From: Streptomyces dysideae
Lineage (GTDB): Bacteria > Actinomycetota > Actinomycetes > Streptomycetales > Streptomycetaceae
DNA: 32,758 nucleotides
Assembly (NCBI RefSeq): GCF_001514305.1
Contig: NZ_KQ949081.1
Coordinates: 177,924 to 210,681, forward strand
Reading direction: 5' to 3'
The notes below the pieces were generated by a model, which saw nothing but the letters and a program-made list of their open reading frames with translations, was not told the origin of the DNA and made no database searches. Of the stretch, positions 15,532 to 22,430 are shown piece after piece. A program made the position numbers and the translations under genes. How positions within the stretch are numbered: position 1 is the stretch's first letter; each line of letters begins with the position of its first letter.

Positions 15532-15574
15532 CCCGTCCCCTAGGATCCTCCAGCAGGATCCCCTAGGGGACGGG
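15532..15574. other. Long inverted repeat in the divergent helR upstream region
   Basis: CCCGTCCCCTAGGATCCT pairs with AGGATCCCCTAGGGGACGGG, leaving a two-base bulge. It contains the CCTAGG and GGATCC palindromes. It lies about 175 bp upstream of helR and 110 bp upstream of the small gene at 15682, so an operator or a structured 5' leader is more likely than a terminator. I see nothing else recognisable in 15359-15681. Confidence 0.55.
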
Positions 15575-15681
15575 TTGTCCTCCCTGAGGGGAAGGGCTCC
15601 ATCCACGGGTGTACGTGTGCAGTAGTGAGGTTCGGTCCGCAGGCCGATGCCGTTTTATGTCCCTGGAGCCACCATGGAGAC

Positions 15682-15870
15682 ATGAGCGCAGCAACCATCA
15701 ACCCAGCCTCCGTCCGCCGCCCTCCGACCGGAGCGACCGCCGTCACCGGCAGCCATTCCCACCGCCTCGGCGACGCCCTGCGGGCCATCAAGGTCTTCGC
15801 GGGCGCGGCCGTCAGCGTCGTCATATTCGGCGAGTACGGCGAGGAGGCAGGAGTCGTCCGCCGCAGGTAA
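15682..15870 (+). CDS. Small conserved Streptomyces protein
   Basis: A 62-residue protein, MSAATINPASVRRPPTGATA to the stop at 15870. The second half LGDALRAIKVFAGAAVSVVI is an amphipathic-to-hydrophobic helix, followed by the acidic FGEYGEEAGVVRRR. The ATG at 15682 follows GGAGA by 4 bases, which decides this start over the longer frame from 15625. Its composition looks like a real Streptomyces small protein rather than chance, although I cannot name a family. It may sit at the membrane through its single short hydrophobic segment. It diverges from helR across a region with a long inverted repeat. Confidence 0.6.
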   Translation: MSAATINPASVRRPPTGATAVTGSHSHRLGDALRAIKVFAGAAVSVVIFGEYGEEAGVVRRR

Positions 15871-16034
15871 CCGCCCAGGGCCGACTCCCGACGCGACGTC
15901 CCTCCGCGGGCCATGCGCTCCTGCCCGCAGACATGGACGGGTGGCGTCGTGGATTCGAGTCTGAGTACGTCAGCGCGCACCGGATGAGTAGCCGCACCCG
16001 TGTCCCGGACCCGTCCGCGCGCTTCACTTCCCGC

Positions 16035-16415
16035 ATGACGACACAGCCCTTCGGGGCACAGCCCATGAGCCCGCCCCAGCACCCGGACGACCGGGACCCC
16101 CTGGCCTGGGTGGCGCCGCTCGTGGCATCGGTGGTGTTGCTGTTCCTCGGGCCGACCGCGCTGTTCCTCGGCGGGCTCTCCATCATGGCCACGGACAGCT
16201 GCGGCTCCGACTGCTCGTCGGCGCTGACGACGCAGCTGTCCGTGATCTACGGGACGATCGGGATCGGCGGAATCCTCACGGTCGCGGCGTACGTCGTCGC
16301 ATGGGCGCTGCCGTGGAAGCGCCGCTGGACGGTGGTGCGGGCGTGTGTCGCGGCGGCCTCGCTGCTGCCGCCGCTGCTGGTGGTGTTCCTGGTGTTCACG
16401 CTGCCCGCGCCGTAG
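16035..16415 (+). CDS. Small integral membrane protein
   Basis: A 126-residue protein with three predicted transmembrane helices: LAWVAPLVASVVLLFLGPT, VIYGTIGIGGILTVAAYVVA and VVRACVAAASLLPPLLVVF. A short loop contains SCGSDCSS, two cysteines that could form a disulfide outside the cell. The N-terminus is Pro/Gln-rich (MTTQPFGAQPMSPPQHPDD). The ATG at 16035 has a weak ribosome binding site. The in-frame ATG at 16065, preceded by CGGGGCACAGCCC, is an alternative. The family is not recognised. It converges with the XPB gene, with about 70 bp of C/T-rich, repetitive sequence between stops. I see nothing definite between 15871 and 16034. Confidence 0.65.
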   Translation: MTTQPFGAQPMSPPQHPDDRDPLAWVAPLVASVVLLFLGPTALFLGGLSIMATDSCGSDCSSALTTQLSVIYGTIGIGGILTVAAYVVAWALPWKRRWTVVRACVAAASLLPPLLVVFLVFTLPAP

Positions 16416-16488
16416 CTGTCCGTGGCTTTCCCGGCTCCGTGGCTCTCCGTGGCTCTCCGCCCGGCTCAGCCCCTGCCAGGATCCCGGC

Positions 16489-18129
16489 TCAGCCTCCAGC
16501 CAGGATCTCGTCCGCGTCCATGATCCGGTACGCGTACCCCTGCTCCGCCAGGAACCGCTGCCGATGGGCCGCGAAGTCCTGGTCGAGGGTGTCGCGGGCG
16601 ACGACCGAGTAGAAGTGGGCCTGGTGGCCGTCGGCCTTGGGGCGCAGCACGCGGCCCAGTCGCTGTGCCTCCTCCTGGCGGGAGCCGAACGTGCCGGACA
16701 CCTGGATGGCGACCGTCGCCTCCGGCAGGTCGATGGAGAAGTTCGCGACCTTCGACACGACCAGCACACTGATCTCGCCCTGGCGGAAGGCGTCGAAGAG
16801 CTTCTCGCGCTGGGCGTTGGAGGTCTCGCCCTTGATGACGGGGGCGTCGAGGTGCTCGCCCAGTTCGTCGAGCTGGTCGATGTACTGGCCGATGACGAGG
16901 ATCTGCTGCCCGGCGAAGCGGCGGACGATCGCCTCCGTGACCTTGCGCTTGGTCTCCGTCGTCGAGCAGAAGCGGTACTTCTCCTCCGTCTCGGCGGTGG
17001 CGTAGGCGAGGCGTTCGGCGTCCGTGAGGTTCACGCGGACCTCGACACAGTCCGCGGGCGCGATGTAGCCCTGCGCCTCGATCTCCTTCCAGGGTGCGTC
17101 GAACCGCTTGGGGCCGATGAGGGAGAAGACGTCCGACTCGCGGCCGTCCTCCCGGACGAGGGTGGCCGTCAGACCAAGCCTGCGCCGCGCCTGGAGGTCC
17201 GCCGTGAACTTGAAGACGGGGGCCGGCAGCAGATGCACCTCGTCGTAGACGATGAGGCCCCAGTCGCGGGAGTCGAACAGCTCCAGGTGCGGGTAGACGC
17301 CCTTCCGCTTCGTCGTCAGGACCTGGTACGTCGCGATCGTGACCGGGCGGATCTCCTTCCTCGTCCCGCTGTACTCACCGATCTCGTCCTCGGTCAGTGA
17401 CGTCCGCTTCACCAGCTCGTGCTTCCACTGCCGCGCGGAGACGGTGTTGGTGACGAGGATGAGGGTGGTGGACTTCGCCTGCGCCATCGAACCGGCGCCG
17501 ACGAGGGTCTTTCCGGCGCCACAGGGGAGTACGACGACCCCGGACCCGCCGTGCCAGAAGTTCTCCACGGCCTGCTTCTGGTACGGCCGCAGCGCCCAGC
17601 CGTCCTCGGCCAGCTCGATGGGATGCGCCTCGCCGTCCACGTATCCGGCGAGGTCCTCGGCGGGCCAGCCCAGCCGTAGCAGCGTCTGCTTGATCTGGCC
17701 GCGCTCGGAGGGGTGCACGGCGACCGTGTCCGGGTCGATCCGGGCGCCGACGAGCGGGATGATCCGCTTCGAGCGCAGGATCTCCTCCAGTACGGGCCGG
17801 TCGGTGGTGGTGAGCACCAGACCGTGCGCAGGGTGCTTGGACAGCGTCAGCCGTCCGTAGCGGTCCATCGTCTCCGCGATGTCGACCAGCAGCGCGTGCG
17901 GCACCGGATACCGGCTGAACTCCACGAGCGCGTCCACGACCTGCTCGGCGTCGTGCCCGGCCGCGCGCGCGTTCCACAGGCCGAGCGGCGTCACCCGGTA
18001 GGTGTGGATGTGCTCGGGTGCCCGCTCCAGTTCGGCGAACGGCGCGATCGCCCGGCGGCATGCGTCCGCCCGCTCATGGTCGACCTCCAGGAGCAGGGTC
18101 TTGTCGGACTGGACGATTAGGCAGGACAC
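16489..18129 (-). CDS. XPB/ERCC3-type DNA helicase, 5' end replaced by an integrated element
   Basis: A 546-residue superfamily 2 helicase of the bacterial XPB type. Motifs in order: N-terminal damage-recognition-like domain (LIVQSDKTLLLEVDHERADA), Q-motif region LRPYQKQAVENFW, Walker A VVLPCGAGKTLVG, ATYQVLTTKRKG, DEVHLLPAPVFKF (DEVH box), GLTATLVREDGRE, LVIGQYIDQLDELGEHL, VSKVANFSIDLPEA and QRLGRVLRPKADG (motif VI). Bacterial XPB unwinds DNA 3' to 5' and is implicated in nucleotide excision repair. Its usual partner, a helicase-associated WYL protein, is now 5.8 kb away. The start is GTG at 18129 with GGAGG 5 bases upstream, both supplied by the element. The native start codons (GTG AAT GGT CCA CTG) lie at 23442-23456. 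Confidence 0.95.
   Translation of the reverse strand: MSCLIVQSDKTLLLEVDHERADACRRAIAPFAELERAPEHIHTYRVTPLGLWNARAAGHDAEQVVDALVEFSRYPVPHALLVDIAETMDRYGRLTLSKHPAHGLVLTTTDRPVLEEILRSKRIIPLVGARIDPDTVAVHPSERGQIKQTLLRLGWPAEDLAGYVDGEAHPIELAEDGWALRPYQKQAVENFWHGGSGVVVLPCGAGKTLVGAGSMAQAKSTTLILVTNTVSARQWKHELVKRTSLTEDEIGEYSGTRKEIRPVTIATYQVLTTKRKGVYPHLELFDSRDWGLIVYDEVHLLPAPVFKFTADLQARRRLGLTATLVREDGRESDVFSLIGPKRFDAPWKEIEAQGYIAPADCVEVRVNLTDAERLAYATAETEEKYRFCSTTETKRKVTEAIVRRFAGQQILVIGQYIDQLDELGEHLDAPVIKGETSNAQREKLFDAFRQGEISVLVVSKVANFSIDLPEATVAIQVSGTFGSRQEEAQRLGRVLRPKADGHQAHFYSVVARDTLDQDFAAHRQRFLAEQGYAYRIMDADEILAGG
18109..18117. other. attL core of the integrated element
   Basis: CTGGACGAT occurs here and again at 23433-23441. 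It is codons 5-7 of the present XPB frame (ATC GTC CAG read leftward). Sequence to the left is XPB. Sequence to the right (TAGGCAGG...) is the element and leads into the recombinase gene. A short shared core of this size is normal for large serine integrases. Confidence 0.85.
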
Positions 18130-18141
18130 ACATACCTCCGG

Positions 18142-18169
18142 GGATAAGGTTGTCTCACGACAGAAACAA
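18142..18169 (-). promoter_or_regulatory. Element-borne promoter candidate for XPB
   Basis: Read leftward, TTGTTT (18164-18169) and TTATCC (18142-18147), separated by 16 bases, resemble -35 and -10 boxes. They lie immediately before the GGAGG and GTG now used by XPB. The sequence belongs to the inserted element, so XPB transcription probably depends on it. The 60-bp gap must also hold the recombinase promoter. Confidence 0.5.
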
Positions 18170-18189
18170 CGCCTGTCACAGCACGGGCT

Positions 18190-19797
18190 ATGCCCCGTGC
18201 CCGACGCCGGAAGGGCGTCCCGGCCAGCGCGCCGGGGATGCGCGCCGCTATCTATGTTCGCCTATCGCGCGAGACCGACGAGACGACTTCGCCCGAACGC
18301 CAGCGCGCGGCCTGTGAGGCGTTGTGCGAGGCGCGTGGCTGGGAGGTCGTGGCCGCCGAGGAAGACATCGATGTCTCGGGCTTCTCGCGCGGGCTCGACC
18401 GGCCGGGACTGCAACGCATCCTGACCAGGCTTGCCGAGCTGGACGTGATCGTGTTCTTCAAGATCGACCGGCTTGCGCGCTCGACGGTCGACTTCGCGGA
18501 GATCATGCGACTCGCCGAGCACCAGAGCGTTGCGCTCGCGTCGGCGACGGAGCCGCTCGACCTCACGTCGTCCATGGGCCGGGCCATGGCGAAGGTGATC
18601 GCGGTCTTCGCCGAGCTGGAGTCCGACACCATCGGCATGCGGGTGTCCAGCGCGCACGAGCACCTGCGGCGTGAGGGCCGCTACACCGGCGGCCGGGTCC
18701 CGTACGGATACATGGTCGTCCCCAACCCCAATGGGGCGGGCAAGGTTCTCGCGGTCAATGAGGACGAGGCCAAAACGATCAGGGCGATCGTGGAGCGAGT
18801 CCTGACCAAGGACTCGCTCATGCAGATCATCAACGACCTCAACAAGGAGGGTGTCCCCTCCCCTGGCCACACCTCACGCCAGACCACGGGCAAGCGCAGC
18901 GACTCCAAGCAGTGGTACACGACGACGCTGCGGAGCTTGCTGGGCAACCACCAGTTGCTCGGCCAGGTGATTGAGGACGGAAAGCCGATCCTGCGGACGG
19001 ACGGCCTGCCGCTGGTCAACCGCCCGCCGATCCTCGACACGGACACCTGGCAGGCGCTCCAGGACGAGTTGGAGCGCCGGGCCAATCCCGGTGAGAAGCG
19101 CCGGGAGGGGACGTCGCTGCTGCGCGGCATCATGCCCTGCGGAGTCTGCGGCGAGCGCATGTACACCTTCAGCGGGCGCAACGGTCAGCTTCGGTACCGG
19201 TGCATCGGCCCTCTGAAGTACCGCCAGCGGGCGGCCAAGGGGGAGGAGAAGCAGGGCGTGAAGTGCTACGGGCCGACCGTGGCGGGCGTGACCACCGAGG
19301 AGCACGTCACCGAGCAGTTCCTCGCGAAGTACGGGCACCTTTCCGTGATGCGGATGGTCCAGGAGGTGGGTGAGGACTTCCGCCCGCAGATCAGGCAGGC
19401 CGAGGAAGCGTTGGCCGACCTGCAAAAGGATCGCTACGACCGGGGCCTGTTCAGGGGCGACGACGGAGCGATCCGGTACGCGGAGCAGTACGCCAAGCTG
19501 GAGGAGCGACTGGCGACCCTGAAGGAGAGGCAGCGAACGGCGAAGCCGGGCGGCGTGAAGGCGGAGCCGACCGGAGAGACGCACGCCGAGCAGTGGAAGC
19601 GCTCGGACGTGGCCGGTAAGCGAGATTTGCTGTTGAACGCGGGCGGCTACGTGGAGGTGGCACCCGCGAGGCGCGGCGGCAAGAAGCTGGACACGTCGCG
19701 TCTGTCGGTGCACTTCGGCGAGGAGGGGCACATGCGGCGGGCGGCAGCGGCGAAGGAGAGCGAACGGGAGACCGAGGCGGCTGACAGCCAGGGCTGA
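18190..19797 (+). CDS. Large serine recombinase (integrase) of the island
   Basis: A site-specific serine integrase, 535 residues from ATG 18190. The start MRAAIYVRLSRETDE at ATG 18238 is as likely, since the first 16 residues look non-conserved and lack a ribosome binding site. Resolvase domain: the catalytic Ser in YVRLSRE (residue 26), IDVSGFSRGLDRPGL, FFKIDRLARSTVDFAEI, AMAKVIAVFAELESDTI. Recombinase domain: GGRVPYGYMVVPN, TIRAIVERVLTKDSLMQII, WYTTTLRSLLGNHQLLGQ. Zinc ribbon: MPCGVCGERMYTFSG through LRYRCIGP and VKCYG. The last 150 residues are a charged coiled coil. All key parts are present, so the enzyme is probably active. Its 5' end abuts attL, as usual for these integrases, and a strong hairpin follows the stop. 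Confidence 0.95.
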   Translation: MPRARRRKGVPASAPGMRAAIYVRLSRETDETTSPERQRAACEALCEARGWEVVAAEEDIDVSGFSRGLDRPGLQRILTRLAELDVIVFFKIDRLARSTVDFAEIMRLAEHQSVALASATEPLDLTSSMGRAMAKVIAVFAELESDTIGMRVSSAHEHLRREGRYTGGRVPYGYMVVPNPNGAGKVLAVNEDEAKTIRAIVERVLTKDSLMQIINDLNKEGVPSPGHTSRQTTGKRSDSKQWYTTTLRSLLGNHQLLGQVIEDGKPILRTDGLPLVNRPPILDTDTWQALQDELERRANPGEKRREGTSLLRGIMPCGVCGERMYTFSGRNGQLRYRCIGPLKYRQRAAKGEEKQGVKCYGPTVAGVTTEEHVTEQFLAKYGHLSVMRMVQEVGEDFRPQIRQAEEALADLQKDRYDRGLFRGDDGAIRYAEQYAKLEERLATLKERQRTAKPGGVKAEPTGETHAEQWKRSDVAGKRDLLLNAGGYVEVAPARRGGKKLDTSRLSVHFGEEGHMRRAAAAKESERETEAADSQG

Positions 19798-19820
19798 CGC
19801 CGATGTCACCGGACACACGC

Positions 19821-19860
19821 AGCGGCGCCCCCACCTCGTCCGTCAGGTGGGGGCGTCGCT
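19821..19860 (+). terminator. Terminator hairpin after the serine recombinase
   Basis: AGCGGCGCCCCCACCT (19821-19836) pairs at 15 of 16 positions with AGGTGGGGGCGTCGCT (19845-19860) around an 8-base loop, 24 bp after the recombinase stop. It is well placed to end the recombinase transcript and the opposing Rep-side transcript. Confidence 0.8.
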
Positions 19861-19868
19861 GTCTGCGC

Positions 19869-20343
19869 TCAGGTCAGGTGGTGTGCTGGTCGGGGTTGTG
19901 CCAAGGGCCGATGACCTTGATAGAGGGGCGGCAGTACGACAGCGCCGCACCGTCGCGGGTTGTGAACTCGACTGTCTCTGCTACGAGTTCGCAGAGGGCG
20001 CCCCCGTCCGTCGTGGAAGCCGTCAGGGCCGCGTACGTAGCCGCGTCCGGCACAGGGACGGCACATCAGGGTGCGGTCCACGGTGCCGGTGCCTTCTGCG
20101 TTCTTGGTGGCGTACTTGGCGACGTACCCGGCGACCTTGGCGTCTGTGTACTCGGCAACGCGCGCGTCTGTGAGTTCGCCGTCGCCCAGGGCGGTGATGG
20201 GGTCGACCTTGTACCGGCCGCCCCAGGCGATGACGCGTTCGCCGATGGCGTCGGAGGCGATGGTGAGCCGAGCGCTCTTCACGGCCAGGCTCACGGCGGC
20301 GCTCAGCGCGTCGGAGGTGGCCCAGGCCGGGGGCGGGGTGGTG
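19869..20343 (-). pseudogene. Decayed replication initiator (RepSA-like) fragment
   Basis: The leftward frame contains PPPAWATSDALSAAVSLAVK, ASDAIGERVIAWGGRYKVDP, GELTDARVAEYTDAKVAGYV and AKYATKNAEGTGTVDRTLM. These resemble the C-terminal half of replication initiators of pSAM2-type integrative elements. A Cys pair (MCRPCAGRGYV) begins the usual zinc finger, but coding character then moves to another frame (see the overlapping small ORF). The 5' half is missing: the fragment stops at the IS3 boundary near 20343. I infer that the IS3 insertion and a deletion or frameshift destroyed the gene, so the element can no longer replicate itself. Confidence 0.65.
19874..20053 (-). CDS. Small ORF overlapping the Rep remnant
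   Basis: A GTG at 20053 opens a 59-residue frame, one base off the Rep frame: VPDAATYAALTASTTDG, then LCELVAETVEFTTRDG, AALSYCRPSIKVIG and PWHNPDQHTT. The composition is protein-like, whereas the Rep frame becomes Arg/Pro-rich over the same stretch. Either Rep was frameshifted near 20050 into this frame, or it is the 3' part of a separate downstream gene joined by a deletion. No ribosome binding site is evident and the family is not recognised. Confidence 0.3.
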   Translation of the reverse strand: MPDAATYAALTASTTDGGALCELVAETVEFTTRDGAALSYCRPSIKVIGPWHNPDQHTT

Positions 20344-20412
20344 TGTGAAGCTTCCCCTTGATCGTGGACACCTGGAGACTGGGACCTGAGGTTCCAGAGG
20401 AAGTAGCACCAG

Positions 20413-20690
20413 GTGGGAAGCAAGTACACGAAGCGGTACACCGAGGAGTTCAAGCGGGACGCGATCGCGCTCGTCGACTCCTCGGGCAAGACGGTTACGG
20501 CTATCCCCCGGGAACTCGGCATCAGCTCCGAGTCCCTGCGCGGCTGGTACCGCCAGGCCAAGGCCGACCGGGGCGAGGGCGCCCCGGGCGAGCTGACCAG
20601 CGCCGAGCGCGAGGAACTGCGCCGGCTGCGCAAGGAGAACCGCGAGCAGCAGCAGACGATCGAGATCCTCAAAAAAGGTGTGCCACGAAC
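20413..20690 (+). pseudogene. IS3-family transposase OrfA, truncated
   Basis: The GTG at 20413 gives VGSKYTKRYTEEFKRDAIAL, a helix-turn-helix (VTAIPRELGISSESLRGWYR) and a leucine-zipper-like end (LTSAEREELRRLRKENREQQ, then TIEILKKG): a standard IS3 OrfA. The A6G run at about 20671-20677 is where the programmed -1 shift into OrfB would occur. The sequence leaves IS3 homology right there, and OrfB is absent. The left end (TGTGAAGCTTCCCC, about 20342) truncates the Rep gene. Between here and the MITE (20691-20786) I recognise nothing. Confidence 0.85.
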
Positions 20691-20794
20691 GCGGGAGGCT
20701 GCTTGCGGTAGTTGAGTAGCTGAACGCGGTGCTGCACGAGAGATGAAGGATTTTCGGCCCTTCGGAGTCGCCCTGCGGGGGGAGGCTTCAAACC

Positions 20795-20949
20795 GGGTCT
20801 TCGAAGTTGAGCGGTGCGCGGACGCCGGGCGCCGACTGGTAAGTCGCGAGGATGTGACAGTTTCCGCGGGAGTGTCACATCCCCGGCTTACGAGGGCCCT
20901 GGGGGCGGACGCCGACCAACAGGGGCGCACCGCTCAAGTTCGAAGACCC
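20795..20949. mobile_element. 155-bp ISL3-type MITE with 8-bp target duplication
   Basis: The ends GGGTCTTCGAAGTTGAGCGG(TGCGC) at 20795-20819 and its complement at 20925-20949 agree at 24 of 25 bases. TTCAAACC directly flanks both sides (20787-20794 and 20950-20957), a perfect 8-bp target duplication. Inside is a second inverted repeat, GGATGTGACA and TGTCACATCC, and no open gene. The 8-bp duplication and GGGTCTTC ends are those of ISL3-family elements. The ISL3 remnant at 29211 begins with the same 11 bases, so a relative of it is the likely mobiliser. Confidence 0.9.
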
Positions 20950-20984
20950 TTCAAACCGCCACGTGCTGCGGAAGTGGTGACGCG

Positions 20985-21488
20985 ACCGTGGTGAGCGACT
21001 GTGGGAAAGGCGTCCGTGAGGCGTCAGGTGGGGATCAGGGAGACGGAGCGCAGTCCCCTTGCAGGGGATCGCTGTTGACGCGTCGTTATTGATTAAACGG
21101 CATCAGAACCGGGTGTTACTTTTTGGCCCGGGATGAGTCTGGCGGAAACCCGTTTACTGGCCAGGTGGTGCCCGGCGTGGAGGCGACGTGAATCTGGTCT
21201 GCTGCTCTCGTGCGGAACGTGGGAAGACACACTTCGATGCCTTAACTCTGCGTTTTCCGCGCGGTGTTGTGAAAGGGAGCCTTCCAAGCGGACAACCCGC
21301 GAGGAACTGAGTACCGATGCGAAGTGTGTTGGCGGACCGGTTCGTAGTAGCGGTGAACCTCCTGCTGGGCGCGGTGGGAGCGGAGCGAAGGGGCCGGATT
21401 GTCCGTGGTTCGTTTGTTCGGTCAACCAGGAGTTCCCTGGGAAGAGCTGCGTGGGCGAGCTGAAGTCACAGATCAAGCCGTTCGAGAT
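20985..21488 (+). ncRNA. Group II intron, 5' portion (RNA domains and IEP start)
   Basis: The segment has the style of a bacterial group II intron. Near its right part are GAGTACCGATGCG (about 21308), TTCGTAGTAGCGGTGAA (about 21341) and GGAGCGAAGGGG (about 21382), conserved before the intron-encoded protein. GELKSQIKPFEI then matches the usual start of the reverse transcriptase/maturase. Homology ends at about 21488, where IS110 sequence begins. The reverse transcriptase and domains V and VI are therefore missing, and the intron cannot splice or move. The 5' limit is uncertain because no clear GTGYG boundary was fixed; about 20960-20995 is likely. Confidence 0.65.
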
Positions 21489-21611
21489 ATACCCGCCCTC
21501 CGCCAGCTCGGCAACCGCCTCGTCGGCATCCTCCACGGATGCCTCAAAACCCGCACCACCTACGACGAGGCAACCGCGTGGTCACACCACGCCTACCCCC
21601 AGCCCGCTTGA
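21489..21611 (+). pseudogene. IS110-family transposase, C-terminal fragment
   Basis: The frame reads IPALRQLGNRLVGILHGCL then KTRTTYDEATAWSHHAYPQP and stops at 21611. This is the C-terminal end of IS110-type transposases (ALRxLxNRLVGILHGCL). It is fused at its left to the broken intron. Just downstream, GACACCCCA and TGGGGTGTC (21610-21618, 21625-21633) form a perfect hairpin close to the stop, perhaps part of the element end. Confidence 0.65.
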
Positions 21612-21689
21612 CACCCCAACGACATGGGGTGTCTGACCGCCCGCTGCCACCTCGACAACCAGGGCCGGCAGCCCGCCGCCTGACCGTCT

Positions 21690-21900
21690 CGTCGATGACC
21701 CATGCTGGAGTCGCGTTCGGACTCGACGGCCTGTCTTGCAATCCCGCATCACCGTGTAGCCGCCAGCGATTTACCCACTTGCTGGCGCATGCGCGAGAGA
21801 TGCCCGTCTCAGCGGCGACGTGGGCGATGGGACGTGTCTGGCACCGCTTCACGAGCCGCCTACGGCCCTCGACGCTCAGGGGCGAATTCGCGTGGGGCAC
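21690..21900 (-). pseudogene. IS481-family transposase, N-terminal fragment
   Basis: The leftward frame from ATG 21900 starts MPHANSPLSVEGRRRLVKR, then CQTRPIAHVAAETGISRACA, SKWVNRWRLHGDAGLQDRPS and NATPAWVIDETV. This is the helix-turn-helix N-terminus typical of Streptomyces IS481 transposases. Similarity is lost after about 70-75 residues and the DDE catalytic domain is absent. Between this and the IS110 end (21634-21689) nothing is recognised. Confidence 0.8.
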
Positions 21901-21925
21901 TCGTCGTCCTCCCGAAGTCAGACGA

Positions 21926-21959
21926 CGGCAGGCGCGACACCTGTCGTGCGCGCCTGCCG
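21926..21959 (-). terminator. Hairpin terminator after the VOC gene
   Basis: CGGCAGGCGCG pairs perfectly with CGCGCCTGCCG around a 12-base loop, 13 bp past the stop of the leftward VOC gene. It probably ends that transcript and insulates the cargo pair from the transposase remnants. Confidence 0.75.
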
Positions 21960-21972
21960 CATTGCGGCCTTT

Positions 21973-22338
21973 TCAGTCCTGCGGTGCGACGCGGATACGG
22001 TTCCCGTCAGGATCGGCTGCGAGGAAGGTCAGCCCGAACCCCGCATCATGAGGCTCGCGCAGGATCGTGGCCCCCTTGGAATTCCACTGCTCAAAGGTCG
22101 CGTTGAGCTCGTCGGGTCCACCGTCGATGGCCAGGCACACCTCACTGGTGCGCGGGACGTCCGGTGACAGATCCTCGAACTGGCCGGACCACAGACCGAG
22201 GTCAGCGCCTGGCCCGAGGTCGAAGGTGATGTATCCCGGAGTCTCGAACGAGGGGCTCATGCCGAGGAGGTCGCCGTAGAAACGAGCTGCGGCGGGAGCG
22301 TCGTTCACGTAGACGATGGACACGACGGATCTGGTCAT
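21973..22338 (-). CDS. VOC-family (glyoxalase/bleomycin-resistance-like) protein
   Basis: A 121-residue vicinal-oxygen-chelate fold protein. It starts MTRSVVSIVYVNDAPAAARF, with YGDLLGMSPSFETPGYITFD, TSEVCLAIDGGPDELNATFE and the C-terminal TFLAADPDGNRIRVAPQD, the standard paired beta-alpha-beta-beta-beta layout. Family members include glyoxalases, dioxygenases and drug-binding proteins. The usual first metal His is replaced here by Ser/Val at the start of strand 1, so a binding rather than catalytic role is possible. ATG 22338 is chosen because GGGAGAAGGA is just upstream. It diverges from the WYL regulator, 92 bp apart, making a classic regulator-target pair inside the mobile element. Confidence 0.85.
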   Translation of the reverse strand: MTRSVVSIVYVNDAPAAARFYGDLLGMSPSFETPGYITFDLGPGADLGLWSGQFEDLSPDVPRTSEVCLAIDGGPDELNATFEQWNSKGATILREPHDAGFGLTFLAADPDGNRIRVAPQD

Positions 22339-22430
22339 GATTGTTCCTTCTCCCAGGTCGGAGGTACGTATCCACCAGCCTGACCGGGATATGCGCCGCA
22401 TCGTGTCGCAATTCCTGAAAAAATTGGTGT

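Noticed and set aside
15359..15540. Rifamycin-associated element upstream of helR
   Set aside because: I searched for the palindromic GGGGCTTGC-type element and did not find a match.
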